A stretch of DNA of 64,000 nt from Pelomonas saccharophila_A (GTDB lineage Bacteria > Pseudomonadota > Gammaproteobacteria > Burkholderiales > Burkholderiaceae_C), in assembly GCF_031458095.1 (NCBI RefSeq), contig NZ_JAVDXU010000001.1, forward strand, positions 1,426,001-1,490,000, written 5' to 3'. Shown piece after piece: positions 17,960-25,348 of the stretch (positions are counted from its first letter, which is position 1; every line of letters starts with the position of its first letter). The notes beneath the pieces are model-generated. The model was not told the origin of the DNA and did no database searches. It worked only from the letters and a program-made list of their open reading frames with translations. The translations under genes and the position numbers were made by a program.

Positions 17960-19584
17960 AGCGGCGCTGCCTGCTGGATGCCACCATCGCCGCGCTGGCG
18001 GCGGGCGCCCTGCCCGCCTCGGCGCGCGGCCAGCCGCCGCAGGCCGAGCAGAAGCGCCTGCAGGCGCATGTCCGCTTCCTGGCCGACCCGCTGCTGGAAG
18101 GCCGTGAGGCCGGCACGCGCGGCTTCGACCTTGCCGCCGCCTATGTGGCCAGCCAGTTCGCGCAGCTCGGCCTCAAGCCCATGGGCGACGCCGGCGGCTA
18201 TGCGCAGGCCGTGCCGCTGAAGAGCGCCCGCCTCGCGGCCACGCCGCCGACACTGGAGTTCTGCCGCGGCGCGGCCTGCGAGCGCCTGGCCTGGCTGGAC
18301 GAGTTCAGCACCCGCCCCGACATGGCGCGGGCCCATGCCGAGATGCAGGGCGAGCTCGTCTTCGTCGGCTACGGCATCACGGCGCCGCGGTTCGGCATCG
18401 ACGACTACACCGGCCTGGACGTGAAGGGCAAGATCGCCGTCGCCCTGGCCGGCCGGCCACTGAAGCTGCCGTCCGAGGAAGGCGCCCATTTCGGCAATGG
18501 CCGTACCAAGCAGGAACTGGCCGACCGCCATGGCGCCATCGGTCTCATCACGCTGGCCACGCCGCGCAGCGACCGGGTCTCGCCCTTCCACCTCAACCGC
18601 CAGTACGCCGACGCCGTCTACATGGACTGGCAGGCGCCCGAAGGGGGCGGCGGCAATGACGTGCCCGGCATGCTCGGCACGGCCACGCTCAGCGTGCAGG
18701 CCGCGCCGCGGCTGCTGGCCAAGATCACCGGCGACTACGCCGGCCTGGTGGCCGACGCCGAGGCCGGCCGGCCGCTGCCCCGCGGCGAGCTGGGCCTCAG
18801 CGCCCGCCTCGTGCGCGACACGGTGCATGGCCAGGCGCGCAGCCACAACGTCATCGGCTGCATCGAGGGCGGGCGCCGCAAGCATGAGTTCATCGTGCTG
18901 ACCGCCCATCTCGACCACCTCGGCCGCAAGGGCGACGTCATCTATCCCGGCGCCATGGACAACGCCATGGGCGTGGCCATGCTGCTCGAGACGGCCCGGC
19001 TGCTGGCCCAGAGCCCGGGCACGCTGGAGCGCTCCGTCCTCGTCATCGCGCTGACCGGCGAGGAGAAGGCCCAGTCCGGCTCGTCCTATTTCGCCCAGCA
19101 CCCGACCGTGCCGGCCCAAGCGATGGCCGCGGCCATCAATATCGACATGCCGGTGCTGCTGCACGACTTCAAGGACGTCGTCGCCCTGGGCGCCGAGCAT
19201 TCGACGCTGGGCGCGGCCGTCGAGCGCGCCGCGCGCCGGCTGGGCCTGCAGACCTCGCCCGACCTCATGCCCGAGCAGAGCCGCTTCACGCGCTCCGACC
19301 AATACAGCTTCGTGCGCTGCGGCATCCCGGCCCTCATCCTCGGCCCCGGCGGCGCCTCATTCAAGCGCGGCGAAGACGGCAACGCGCTGATCAACGACTT
19401 CCGTCGCCAGCGCTATCACCAGCCCGGCGACGACCTCAGCCTGGCTTTCCATTGGCCGGCCGCGCAGCGCTTCGCGCAATTGCAGTGGGAGCTGGTCCGG
19501 GAGCTCGCGCAGCAGGCCGAGCGGCCGCGCTGGCTGCCGGGTGACTTCTTCGGCGAGCTGTACGGGCGCCAGGGCGGCCGCTAG
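17956..19584 (+). CDS. M28 family metallopeptidase
   Basis: This zinc aminopeptidase-like enzyme of about 542 residues has a signal-like N-terminus (MKRRCLLDATIAALAAGALPASARGQ), so it is probably exported. It has a PA-like insertion (MQGELVFVGYGI...GLDVKGKIAVALAG) and the M28 metal ligands: AHLDHLG, GAMDNAMG, TGEEKAQSGS, NIDMP and YHQPGDD. All key residues are kept. The start overlaps the S9 peptidase stop as ATGA. The stop (TAG, within CTAG) overlaps the stop of the convergent EAL gene. Confidence 0.92.
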   Translation: MKRRCLLDATIAALAAGALPASARGQPPQAEQKRLQAHVRFLADPLLEGREAGTRGFDLAAAYVASQFAQLGLKPMGDAGGYAQAVPLKSARLAATPPTLEFCRGAACERLAWLDEFSTRPDMARAHAEMQGELVFVGYGITAPRFGIDDYTGLDVKGKIAVALAGRPLKLPSEEGAHFGNGRTKQELADRHGAIGLITLATPRSDRVSPFHLNRQYADAVYMDWQAPEGGGGNDVPGMLGTATLSVQAAPRLLAKITGDYAGLVADAEAGRPLPRGELGLSARLVRDTVHGQARSHNVIGCIEGGRRKHEFIVLTAHLDHLGRKGDVIYPGAMDNAMGVAMLLETARLLAQSPGTLERSVLVIALTGEEKAQSGSSYFAQHPTVPAQAMAAAINIDMPVLLHDFKDVVALGAEHSTLGAAVERAARRLGLQTSPDLMPEQSRFTRSDQYSFVRCGIPALILGPGGASFKRGEDGNALINDFRRQRYHQPGDDLSLAFHWPAAQRFAQLQWELVRELAQQAERPRWLPGDFFGELYGRQGGR

Positions 19585-20825
19585 CTCATCCAGTCGATGT
19601 CCGTGCACAGCACCCGCAGCCCATCGGGCGTGGGACAGGCCACGGACAGCGTGACGCACATGCGCGCGCCGTGCAGGCTCAGATAGGGCCGCGTCATCTG
19701 GATGACGCCAGGCTCCTCCAGCGCACGGCGGAAATAGGGCCGCCGCGCCCAGCGCGCCTCGCCGGCCAGGCCCAGGGGCTTGAAGCGCGGATCCTGGGAC
19801 AGGTCCTGCACACCCGGCGGCAGCAGCGGTTCGGCGACATGGCGGCCCTGCTCGTCCAGCAGGAAGCAGACCTGCACGCCGGCCAAGGCCAGCAGTTCGG
19901 CGCAGGCCGCGGGCAAGGCCTGGCCCGCCAGCCTCTCCTGGGCCTGCCGGAGCGCTTCGCGGTAGGGCGCGATCTGGGCCGCATGCACGCGGCGCGTGTC
20001 GGCGTGGCGCCCATCCAGCAGCTCCCAGATTTCCTCGATCTCGTCGGACACGCCCTGCGGCCCCAGCATGCCCGGCACGGGCCGGCCAAAGACAAAGCCC
20101 TGCACCATGTCGACGTCCACATCCAGGGCCAGCAAGGCCTCGTCGCGCGTCTCCACGCCCTCCAGCAGCACCAGCGAGCCGCACTCGTGCAGCAGCGACA
20201 CCATCTGGGCCAGCACGCGGGCGATGCGCGGCGAACCGCAGGCGCGGCGCAGCAGGCTGCGGTCCAGCTTCACGATCTCGGGGTGGATATGCCAGATGCG
20301 ATCGAAATTGGAATGACCCGCGCCAAAGTCGTCCAGGGCCAGCAGGCAGCCGGTCTGGCGCACATTGGCCACGGCGCGCTCGAAGTCGGCCTGCTGGGAC
20401 ATGACGTCCTCGGTCACCTCCAGCACGACGCGATGCATGGGCAGGCCCAGGGACTGCAGGGTGCGCACCGATGACTCCAGCGCCTGCATCTGCTGGGCGC
20501 CATGCACGAAGACGGCCGGATGGATGTTCAGGAACAGCCAGCCCTCGTCACCCGCCTGGTGCACGAAGTTGTGGACATGCAGCAGACGGCACAGGCGGTC
20601 GGCCGCCCATTGCTGATCGAAGCTGCGCAGCTGCTCGAAGAACTTCAGCGGCGACACCTGCTCGCCGCTGGCGTCGGCCACGCGCAGCAGGGCTTCGTAG
20701 CCGACGGCGCGCCGGTGCGGAAAGCTGAACACGGGCTGGAAATGACTGTCCAGCAGCCAGCCGCCCTGGCGCGCCCGCCAGCGCCCGTCCTCCATCTCCA
20801 GCGACTCGACCAGGCGCAGCAGCAT
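19581..20825 (-). CDS. EAL domain protein with C-terminal Cache-like region
   Basis: This protein of about 414 residues has an N-terminal EAL domain and a C-terminal sensory region. EAL motifs are YEALLRV, LNIHP (in place of the usual NLS), LEVTEDVM, DDFGAGHSNF, VKLDRSLL and LLEGVET, so c-di-GMP hydrolysis is plausible. The C-terminal part (RPYFRRALEEPGVIQMTRPYLS, MCVTLSVACP) is Cache/PDC-like but has no membrane segment before it, so it would sense cytosolic ligands, as in YkuI. ATG 20825 is preferred because of the GGAG eight bases upstream; a TTG at 20858 would add 11 residues. Confidence 0.88.
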   Translation of the reverse strand: MLLRLVESLEMEDGRWRARQGGWLLDSHFQPVFSFPHRRAVGYEALLRVADASGEQVSPLKFFEQLRSFDQQWAADRLCRLLHVHNFVHQAGDEGWLFLNIHPAVFVHGAQQMQALESSVRTLQSLGLPMHRVVLEVTEDVMSQQADFERAVANVRQTGCLLALDDFGAGHSNFDRIWHIHPEIVKLDRSLLRRACGSPRIARVLAQMVSLLHECGSLVLLEGVETRDEALLALDVDVDMVQGFVFGRPVPGMLGPQGVSDEIEEIWELLDGRHADTRRVHAAQIAPYREALRQAQERLAGQALPAACAELLALAGVQVCFLLDEQGRHVAEPLLPPGVQDLSQDPRFKPLGLAGEARWARRPYFRRALEEPGVIQMTRPYLSLHGARMCVTLSVACPTPDGLRVLCTDIDWMS

Positions 20826-20924
20826 GGCGTCCGCTCCGGGCGGGGCGATGGCTTTCAAGGGCGGTCCTGCGCGAGCGACATGCGGCCCATACTAGCCCTG
20901 CGGCCTGCCAAGGCGCGGGAATAT

Positions 20925-20977
20925 CGCACTGCATAATCGTTTTCGACTCCACAGTCCCCCCGAGTGACGCGCCCATG
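20925..20977 (+). repeat. Copy 1 of duplicated VWA-gene 5' region (possible promoter)
   Basis: Bases 20925-20947 are identical to 24112-24134 (23 of 23). The similarity continues through the next 30 bases to an ATG. Both copies contain CATAAT, a fair -10 hexamer (20932-20937 here), but no clear -35. Confidence 0.7.
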
Positions 20978-21037
20978 CCGACCCCGTTGCTGCACACGCT
21001 GCGCGCCGCCAAGCTCCCGGTGACGGTGCGGCAATGA
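20975..21037 (+). pseudogene. Truncated VWA-gene start, or leader peptide, before the kinase
   Basis: A 20-codon ORF reads MPTPLLHTLRAAKLPVTVRQ and stops. The VWA protein at 24158 begins MLIQFFYTLRAAKLKVTVPE, and the DNA is near-identical from the ACACGCTGCG motif onward. The TGA at 21035-21037 overlaps the kinase ATG at 21034 as ATGA. This is therefore a copied fragment of the VWA gene. It could be an inert scar or could now serve as a short translated leader that delivers ribosomes to the kinase start. Confidence 0.72.
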
Positions 21038-22695
21038 GCGAAGCGCCTGACCATCCCTCCGGGCGCCCCGCGCCAGAAGACAAGGTAGAGCGCACCGTCG
21101 CCGTGGAAGTGCAGTTGACGCCGGGGCACACCCTGCCGCCCGGCACGCGCATCCACGACTACCGCATCGACCGGGTGCTCGGAGAAGGTGGCTTCGGCAT
21201 CGTCTATCTCGCCACCGACGTCGCGCTGGAGCGCCAGGTCGCCGTCAAGGAATACCTGCCCTCCTCGATGGCGGCACGCGCCGGCAAGGGGCTGACGGTG
21301 CTGGTCAAGTCGGCTGAGCACGCCGAGACCTTTGCCATCGGGCTGAGGAGCTTCGTCAACGAGGCCAAGCTGCTGGCCCGCTTCGACCACCCGGCCCTGC
21401 TCAAGGTGCACCAGTTCTGGGAAGAGAACGGCACCGCCTACATGGCCATGCCCTATTACCAGGGGCAGACGCTGAAGGAGTCGCTGCGCCAGCTTGGCCG
21501 GCTGCCGACCGAGAAGGAAGTGCGGGCCTGGCTGATGCCGCTGCTGGATGCGCTGGAGGTGCTGCACAACGAACACTGCTACCACCGCGACATCGCGCCG
21601 GACAACATCCTGCTCACCGACCACGGGCCACTGCTGCTGGACTTCGGCGCCGCGCGCCGCGTCATCGGCGACCTCACCCACGCCCTGACCGCCATGCTCA
21701 AGCCGGGCTTCGCGCCCATCGAGCAATACGGCGACATGCCCGGCGTCACCCAGGGCCCCTGGACCGACATCTTTGCGCTGGCCAGCGTGCTCTACGCGGC
21801 CATCAGCGGCAAACGCACCGTGGCCTCGGTCGAGCGCCTGCTCAACGACCAGCTGCAGCCCCTGTCCACGGTGGCGGCCGGCCGCTGCGGCAACGCCTTC
21901 CTCTCGGCCATCGACCGCGCCCTGGCCATCCATCCCAAGGACCGCCCGCAATCCATCGCCGAGTTCCGGACCCTGCTCACCGCCCACGACACCCAGGCCA
22001 TCGACCTGCTACAGCTGCAGGCCCTGGGCCTGCCGACGGGCGAGGAAACGGTGCTGTTGCCGGATTTCGACCCGACCCAGATGGCGCCGACGGCGCCCGC
22101 CCCCGCGCCGCGGGAGCCGACACGCACCCAGCCCGCGTCGCCACCGCCCGCACCGGCGCAGCCACCTGCGCTGCCGCCAACGCCCCCGGTGCAGCCTGCG
22201 CCGCCGCAGCCTCGCCCCACCGCCGCGCCCGTGCAGGCGCACCTACCGGCCCAGCCGCGACGCAACCTGCTGTTCGGCGCCGTCGGCGCGGTGGGCCTGG
22301 CTGCCGTGGCCTGGGAAGCCTATCGCCTGCTCGCCACGCCCGCGCCCGCGCCCGCGCAACTGCCGCCGGCATCTGCGCCAGCACCCGCTGCAGCGCCAGA
22401 ACCGGTGCCGGTCGCCTCCGCGCCTCAGCCGATCCCGGCCGCCTCGGCGCCGGATCTGCCCGCTTCCACGGCCCCGCCGCCGCCTGCCCCCACGCCGGCC
22501 TCGGCGCCCGCACCTGCGGCCCCGGCGCCGACACCCGCAAGCGCGGCATCGGCCGTCCCCAAGCCGCGGCCTGCCGCCCCCGCACCCGCTCCCGTTGCCA
22601 CGAAAGGCGCAAAGTGCAGTGATATTCTGCAAAAGGCCTCGCTGGAACCGCTGACCGCGAGCGAGGCCGCCTACCTGAAGAAGGAATGTCGATGA
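21034..22695 (+). CDS. Hanks-type Ser/Thr protein kinase, membrane-anchored
   Basis: This 553-residue protein has an N-terminal kinase domain (about 40-310): Gly loop GEGGFGIVY, VAVKEYLP with the catalytic Lys, catalytic loop HRDIAPDN, DFGAAR and GFAPIEQYG. A long Pro/Ala-rich linker, one membrane span (about 409-430), a second Pro/Ala-rich stretch and a short C-terminal tail with two cysteines (KCSDIL...YLKKEC) follow. The kinase faces the cytosol and the tail the periplasm. The next gene, an OmpA-type lipoprotein, overlaps by four bases, so the pair may link the cell wall to phosphorylation. The start is coupled to the leader ORF described above. Confidence 0.93.
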   Translation: MSEAPDHPSGRPAPEDKVERTVAVEVQLTPGHTLPPGTRIHDYRIDRVLGEGGFGIVYLATDVALERQVAVKEYLPSSMAARAGKGLTVLVKSAEHAETFAIGLRSFVNEAKLLARFDHPALLKVHQFWEENGTAYMAMPYYQGQTLKESLRQLGRLPTEKEVRAWLMPLLDALEVLHNEHCYHRDIAPDNILLTDHGPLLLDFGAARRVIGDLTHALTAMLKPGFAPIEQYGDMPGVTQGPWTDIFALASVLYAAISGKRTVASVERLLNDQLQPLSTVAAGRCGNAFLSAIDRALAIHPKDRPQSIAEFRTLLTAHDTQAIDLLQLQALGLPTGEETVLLPDFDPTQMAPTAPAPAPREPTRTQPASPPPAPAQPPALPPTPPVQPAPPQPRPTAAPVQAHLPAQPRRNLLFGAVGAVGLAAVAWEAYRLLATPAPAPAQLPPASAPAPAAAPEPVPVASAPQPIPAASAPDLPASTAPPPPAPTPASAPAPAAPAPTPASAASAVPKPRPAAPAPAPVATKGAKCSDILQKASLEPLTASEAAYLKKECR

Positions 22696-23927
22696 GTAGC
22701 GCTGGCCACACGAATCGCATCGTTTTTTCAGTGCAGCTGGCGCGTGCCGCCATGCTGGGCTGCCTGGCCCTGCTGGCCGGCTGCCTGGAGACGGCGCCCA
22801 AGCAGCCGACCGTCTCGACCAACGAGCTGTCCTTCAGCGAAGCCATCGTCGTGGCGACCGATGGCCTGGTGGGCCAGACCCAGAAGCTGCCCGCCTTCCT
22901 GGCCAAGATGGAATCCAAGATCGTCAGGAAGAACGTCGTCGTCGACCCCATGATCGACGCCACCAGCGGCCAGCAGACCCAGACCACCCAATTGCTGGAA
23001 CGCCGCATCGGCGAGCGCCTGGCCGCACGCAAGGAAGGCGGCTTTGACCTGCTGCCCTTCAAGACCGAGAACCTGTCCAAGGTCCAGTACCTGCTGACCG
23101 GCACGCTGACCCGGCTGCTTGGCGTGCCGGGCAAGAAGTCCCTGCAGATCAACCTGGCCCTGGTGGAGCTCAAGACGGGCCAGGTGGTGGCCCAGGCCTC
23201 GGCCCTGGCCCGCGACGACGGCCTCAACCACACGCCGCTGGCCATCTACCAGGACAGCCCGGTGCTGGTGAAGGACCGGGTGGTGGACGGCTATATCAGC
23301 ACGGCCCTGACGGCGCCGGGCAGCGCGGCCAACAGCACCTATATGGAACGCGTCTCGGTGGCCAGCGTCATCAACGAGGCCGGCTCTCTCTACAACGCCG
23401 AGCGCTACCAGGAATCGCTGGCCAAGTACCAGGAGGCCCGCGGCCAGACCGGTGGCGAGCAGCTGCGCACCCTCAACGGCATCTATCTCAACAACGTCCG
23501 CCTCGGGCGCACCGCCGAGGCCGAATGGGCCTTCGGCCAGATCGTGGCCTACGGGCTGCGCGCCAACAAGCTGGACGTGAAGTTCCTGTTCAACCCGGGC
23601 AGCACCGAGTTCTGGTCCGACACCAAGGTCAGCGGCGCCTATCCGATGTGGCTGAGGCAGATCGCCAAGGAAGGCAGCGGCGCCCGTGTTTGCATGGTCA
23701 TCGTCGGCCACACCAGCCACACCGGCTCGGAGCAGACCAATGACGCGCTGTCGCTGCAGCGCGCAACCTTCATCCAGCAGCGCCTGGCCACCGAGGCCCC
23801 CACCCTGGCCCAGCGCATCAAGGCCAGCGGCATGGGCTGGCGCGAGAACCTGGTCGGCAGCGGCAGCGACAACGCCGTGGACGCCCTGGACCGCCGCGTC
23901 GAGTTCCGCGTCGAACCCTGCAACTGA
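22692..23927 (+). CDS. Lipoprotein with OmpA-like C-terminal domain
   Basis: This 411-residue predicted outer-membrane lipoprotein has lipobox LLAGC. Residues about 30-200 contain a CsgG/FlgO-like stretch (VVVDPMIDATSGQQTQTTQLLERRIGERL, YLLTGTL). A TPR-like segment (LYNAERYQESLAKYQEA) and a C-terminal OmpA-like domain follow (FLFNPGSTEF, VIVGHTSHTGSEQTNDALSLQRA, ALDRRVEFRVEPC). OmpA-like domains bind peptidoglycan. ATG 22692 is chosen because AAGGA lies six bases upstream and it overlaps the kinase stop as ATGA; ATG 22686 has no site. A partner role with the kinase is inferred from this coupling. Confidence 0.87.
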   Translation: MSSAGHTNRIVFSVQLARAAMLGCLALLAGCLETAPKQPTVSTNELSFSEAIVVATDGLVGQTQKLPAFLAKMESKIVRKNVVVDPMIDATSGQQTQTTQLLERRIGERLAARKEGGFDLLPFKTENLSKVQYLLTGTLTRLLGVPGKKSLQINLALVELKTGQVVAQASALARDDGLNHTPLAIYQDSPVLVKDRVVDGYISTALTAPGSAANSTYMERVSVASVINEAGSLYNAERYQESLAKYQEARGQTGGEQLRTLNGIYLNNVRLGRTAEAEWAFGQIVAYGLRANKLDVKFLFNPGSTEFWSDTKVSGAYPMWLRQIAKEGSGARVCMVIVGHTSHTGSEQTNDALSLQRATFIQQRLATEAPTLAQRIKASGMGWRENLVGSGSDNAVDALDRRVEFRVEPCN

Positions 23928-23929
23928 GA

Positions 23930-24059
23930 GCCCCTCGCCCAGTCCCGCGCCGCTGAACGCGGGCGGGCCTGATCGGTCCCCCGAGGGGACGGCGATGCTT
24001 GCGGCATTGAGCCGCAAGCACATCGCCTACGCGGGCCGGCTAGGGAGCGGCCCGGCGCT
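23930..24059 (+). repeat. Copy A of a structured post-stop repeat
   Basis: This element begins two bases past the lipoprotein stop. Six blocks recur in order in the element at 63276-63484 on the other strand: GCCCCTCGCC, CGCTGAACGCGGGCG, ATCGGTC, GGGGACGGCGATGC, GCACATCGCC and GGGAGCGGCCCGGCGCT. Bases 23991-24027 form a long hairpin. There is no T-tract and no coding signal. Confidence 0.7.
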
Positions 24060-24111
24060 CGGCCCGCAAGAACTTAGTCGCCAACTCGGCATCCCTAGTT
24101 CCAGCAAGATG

Positions 24112-24160
24112 CGCACTGCATAATCGTTTTCGACCTGCAGTCCCCGAGTCCGCGCCCATG
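24112..24160 (+). promoter_or_regulatory. VWA gene 5' region, copy 2 (possible promoter)
   Basis: This is the intact counterpart of the repeat at 20925-20977. The -10-like CATAAT is at 24119-24124, and transcription from it would give a leader of about 25-30 bases. No -35 is evident, so the promoter call is weak although the repeat is clear. Confidence 0.4.
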
Positions 24161-25348
24161 CTGATCCAGTTCTTCTACACGCTGCGTGCCGCCAAGCTCA
24201 AGGTGACGGTGCCCGAGTACCTGACGCTGCTGGAGGCCCTGCAGGCCGGCGTCATCGGCGGGCCCGACAACGGCGGCGTGGCCAGCATCGACGACTTCTA
24301 CACCCTAGCCCGCACCAGCCTCGTCAAGGACGAGACCCAGTACGACAAGTTCGACCGCGCCTTCGCCGCCTACTTCAAGGGCGTGGAGATGCTGACCGAC
24401 TTCACGGCCGAGGTGCCGCTGGAATGGCTGCGCAAGCAACTCGAGATCGAGCTCACGCCCGAGCAGAAGGCGGCCATCGAGAAGATGGGCTGGAACGAGC
24501 TGATGGAGACGCTCAAAAAACGTTTCGAGGAGCAGAAGGAGCGCCATGAGGGTGGCAACCGCTGGATTGGCACCGGCGGCACCAGCCCCTTCGGCAACAG
24601 CGGCTACAACCCGCAGGGCATCCGCATCGGCGGTGCCGGTGGCAACAAGAGTGCCGTCAAGGTCTGGGAGCAGCGCGCCTACCGCGACTACGACGACTCG
24701 CTGGAGCTGGGCACGCGCAACATCAAGGTCGCCCTGCGGCGCCTGCGCCGCTTTGCGCGCGAGGGCTCGGAGCTGGAGCTGGACCTGGACGGCACCATCC
24801 ATGGCACGGCCGCCAATGCCGGCATGCTGGACATTCGCATGCAGCCCGAGCGCCACAACAAGGTCAAGGTGCTGCTGCTGATGGACGTGGGCGGCACCAT
24901 GGACGAGCACGTGCACCGCGTCGAGGAACTCTTCAGCGCCGCCAAGAGCGAGTTCAAGCATCTGGAGTTCTATTACTTCCACAACTGCGTCTACGACTTC
25001 GTCTGGAAGAACAACCGGCGCCGCTTCGCCGAGAAGCTCAACACCTTCGACCTGATCCGCAAATACAACCGCGACTACAAGCTCATCTTCGTCGGCGACG
25101 CGACCATGAGCCCCTACGAGATCCTGCAGGTGGGCGGCAGCGTCGAATACAACAACGACGAGGCCGGCGCCGAATGGCTGCAGCGCCTCACCCACGCCTT
25201 CCCCAAGTACGCGTGGATCAACCCCGAGCCGCAAGGCGTCTGGCAGTACCGGCAGAGCATCGCGCTGATCCAGCAGTTGATGCAGCAGCGCATGTTCCCG
25301 CTGACCCTCTCCGGCCTCGAAGGCGCGATGCGGCTGCTCAGTAAATGA
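24158..25348 (+). CDS. VWA domain protein, CoxE-like
   Basis: This 396-residue cytosolic protein is of the CoxE type that pairs with MoxR ATPases. The N-terminal half contains IDDFYTLARTSLVKDETQYDKFDRAF; the C-terminal VWA domain starts VKVLLLMDVGGTMDEHV, where the MIDAS motif DxSxS reads DVGGT. The later FVGDATMSPYEI carries further metal-site residues. The best-matching MoxR gene is at 14303. The stop overlaps tamA as ATGA, so VWA, TamA and TamB are translationally coupled. Its 5' end is duplicated at 20925-21037. Confidence 0.92.
   Translation: MLIQFFYTLRAAKLKVTVPEYLTLLEALQAGVIGGPDNGGVASIDDFYTLARTSLVKDETQYDKFDRAFAAYFKGVEMLTDFTAEVPLEWLRKQLEIELTPEQKAAIEKMGWNELMETLKKRFEEQKERHEGGNRWIGTGGTSPFGNSGYNPQGIRIGGAGGNKSAVKVWEQRAYRDYDDSLELGTRNIKVALRRLRRFAREGSELELDLDGTIHGTAANAGMLDIRMQPERHNKVKVLLLMDVGGTMDEHVHRVEELFSAAKSEFKHLEFYYFHNCVYDFVWKNNRRRFAEKLNTFDLIRKYNRDYKLIFVGDATMSPYEILQVGGSVEYNNDEAGAEWLQRLTHAFPKYAWINPEPQGVWQYRQSIALIQQLMQQRMFPLTLSGLEGAMRLLSK

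Noticed and set aside
20858..20858. TTG start for the EAL protein
   Set aside because: The ATG at 20825 has a better-placed GGAG and the extra 11 residues have no family support.
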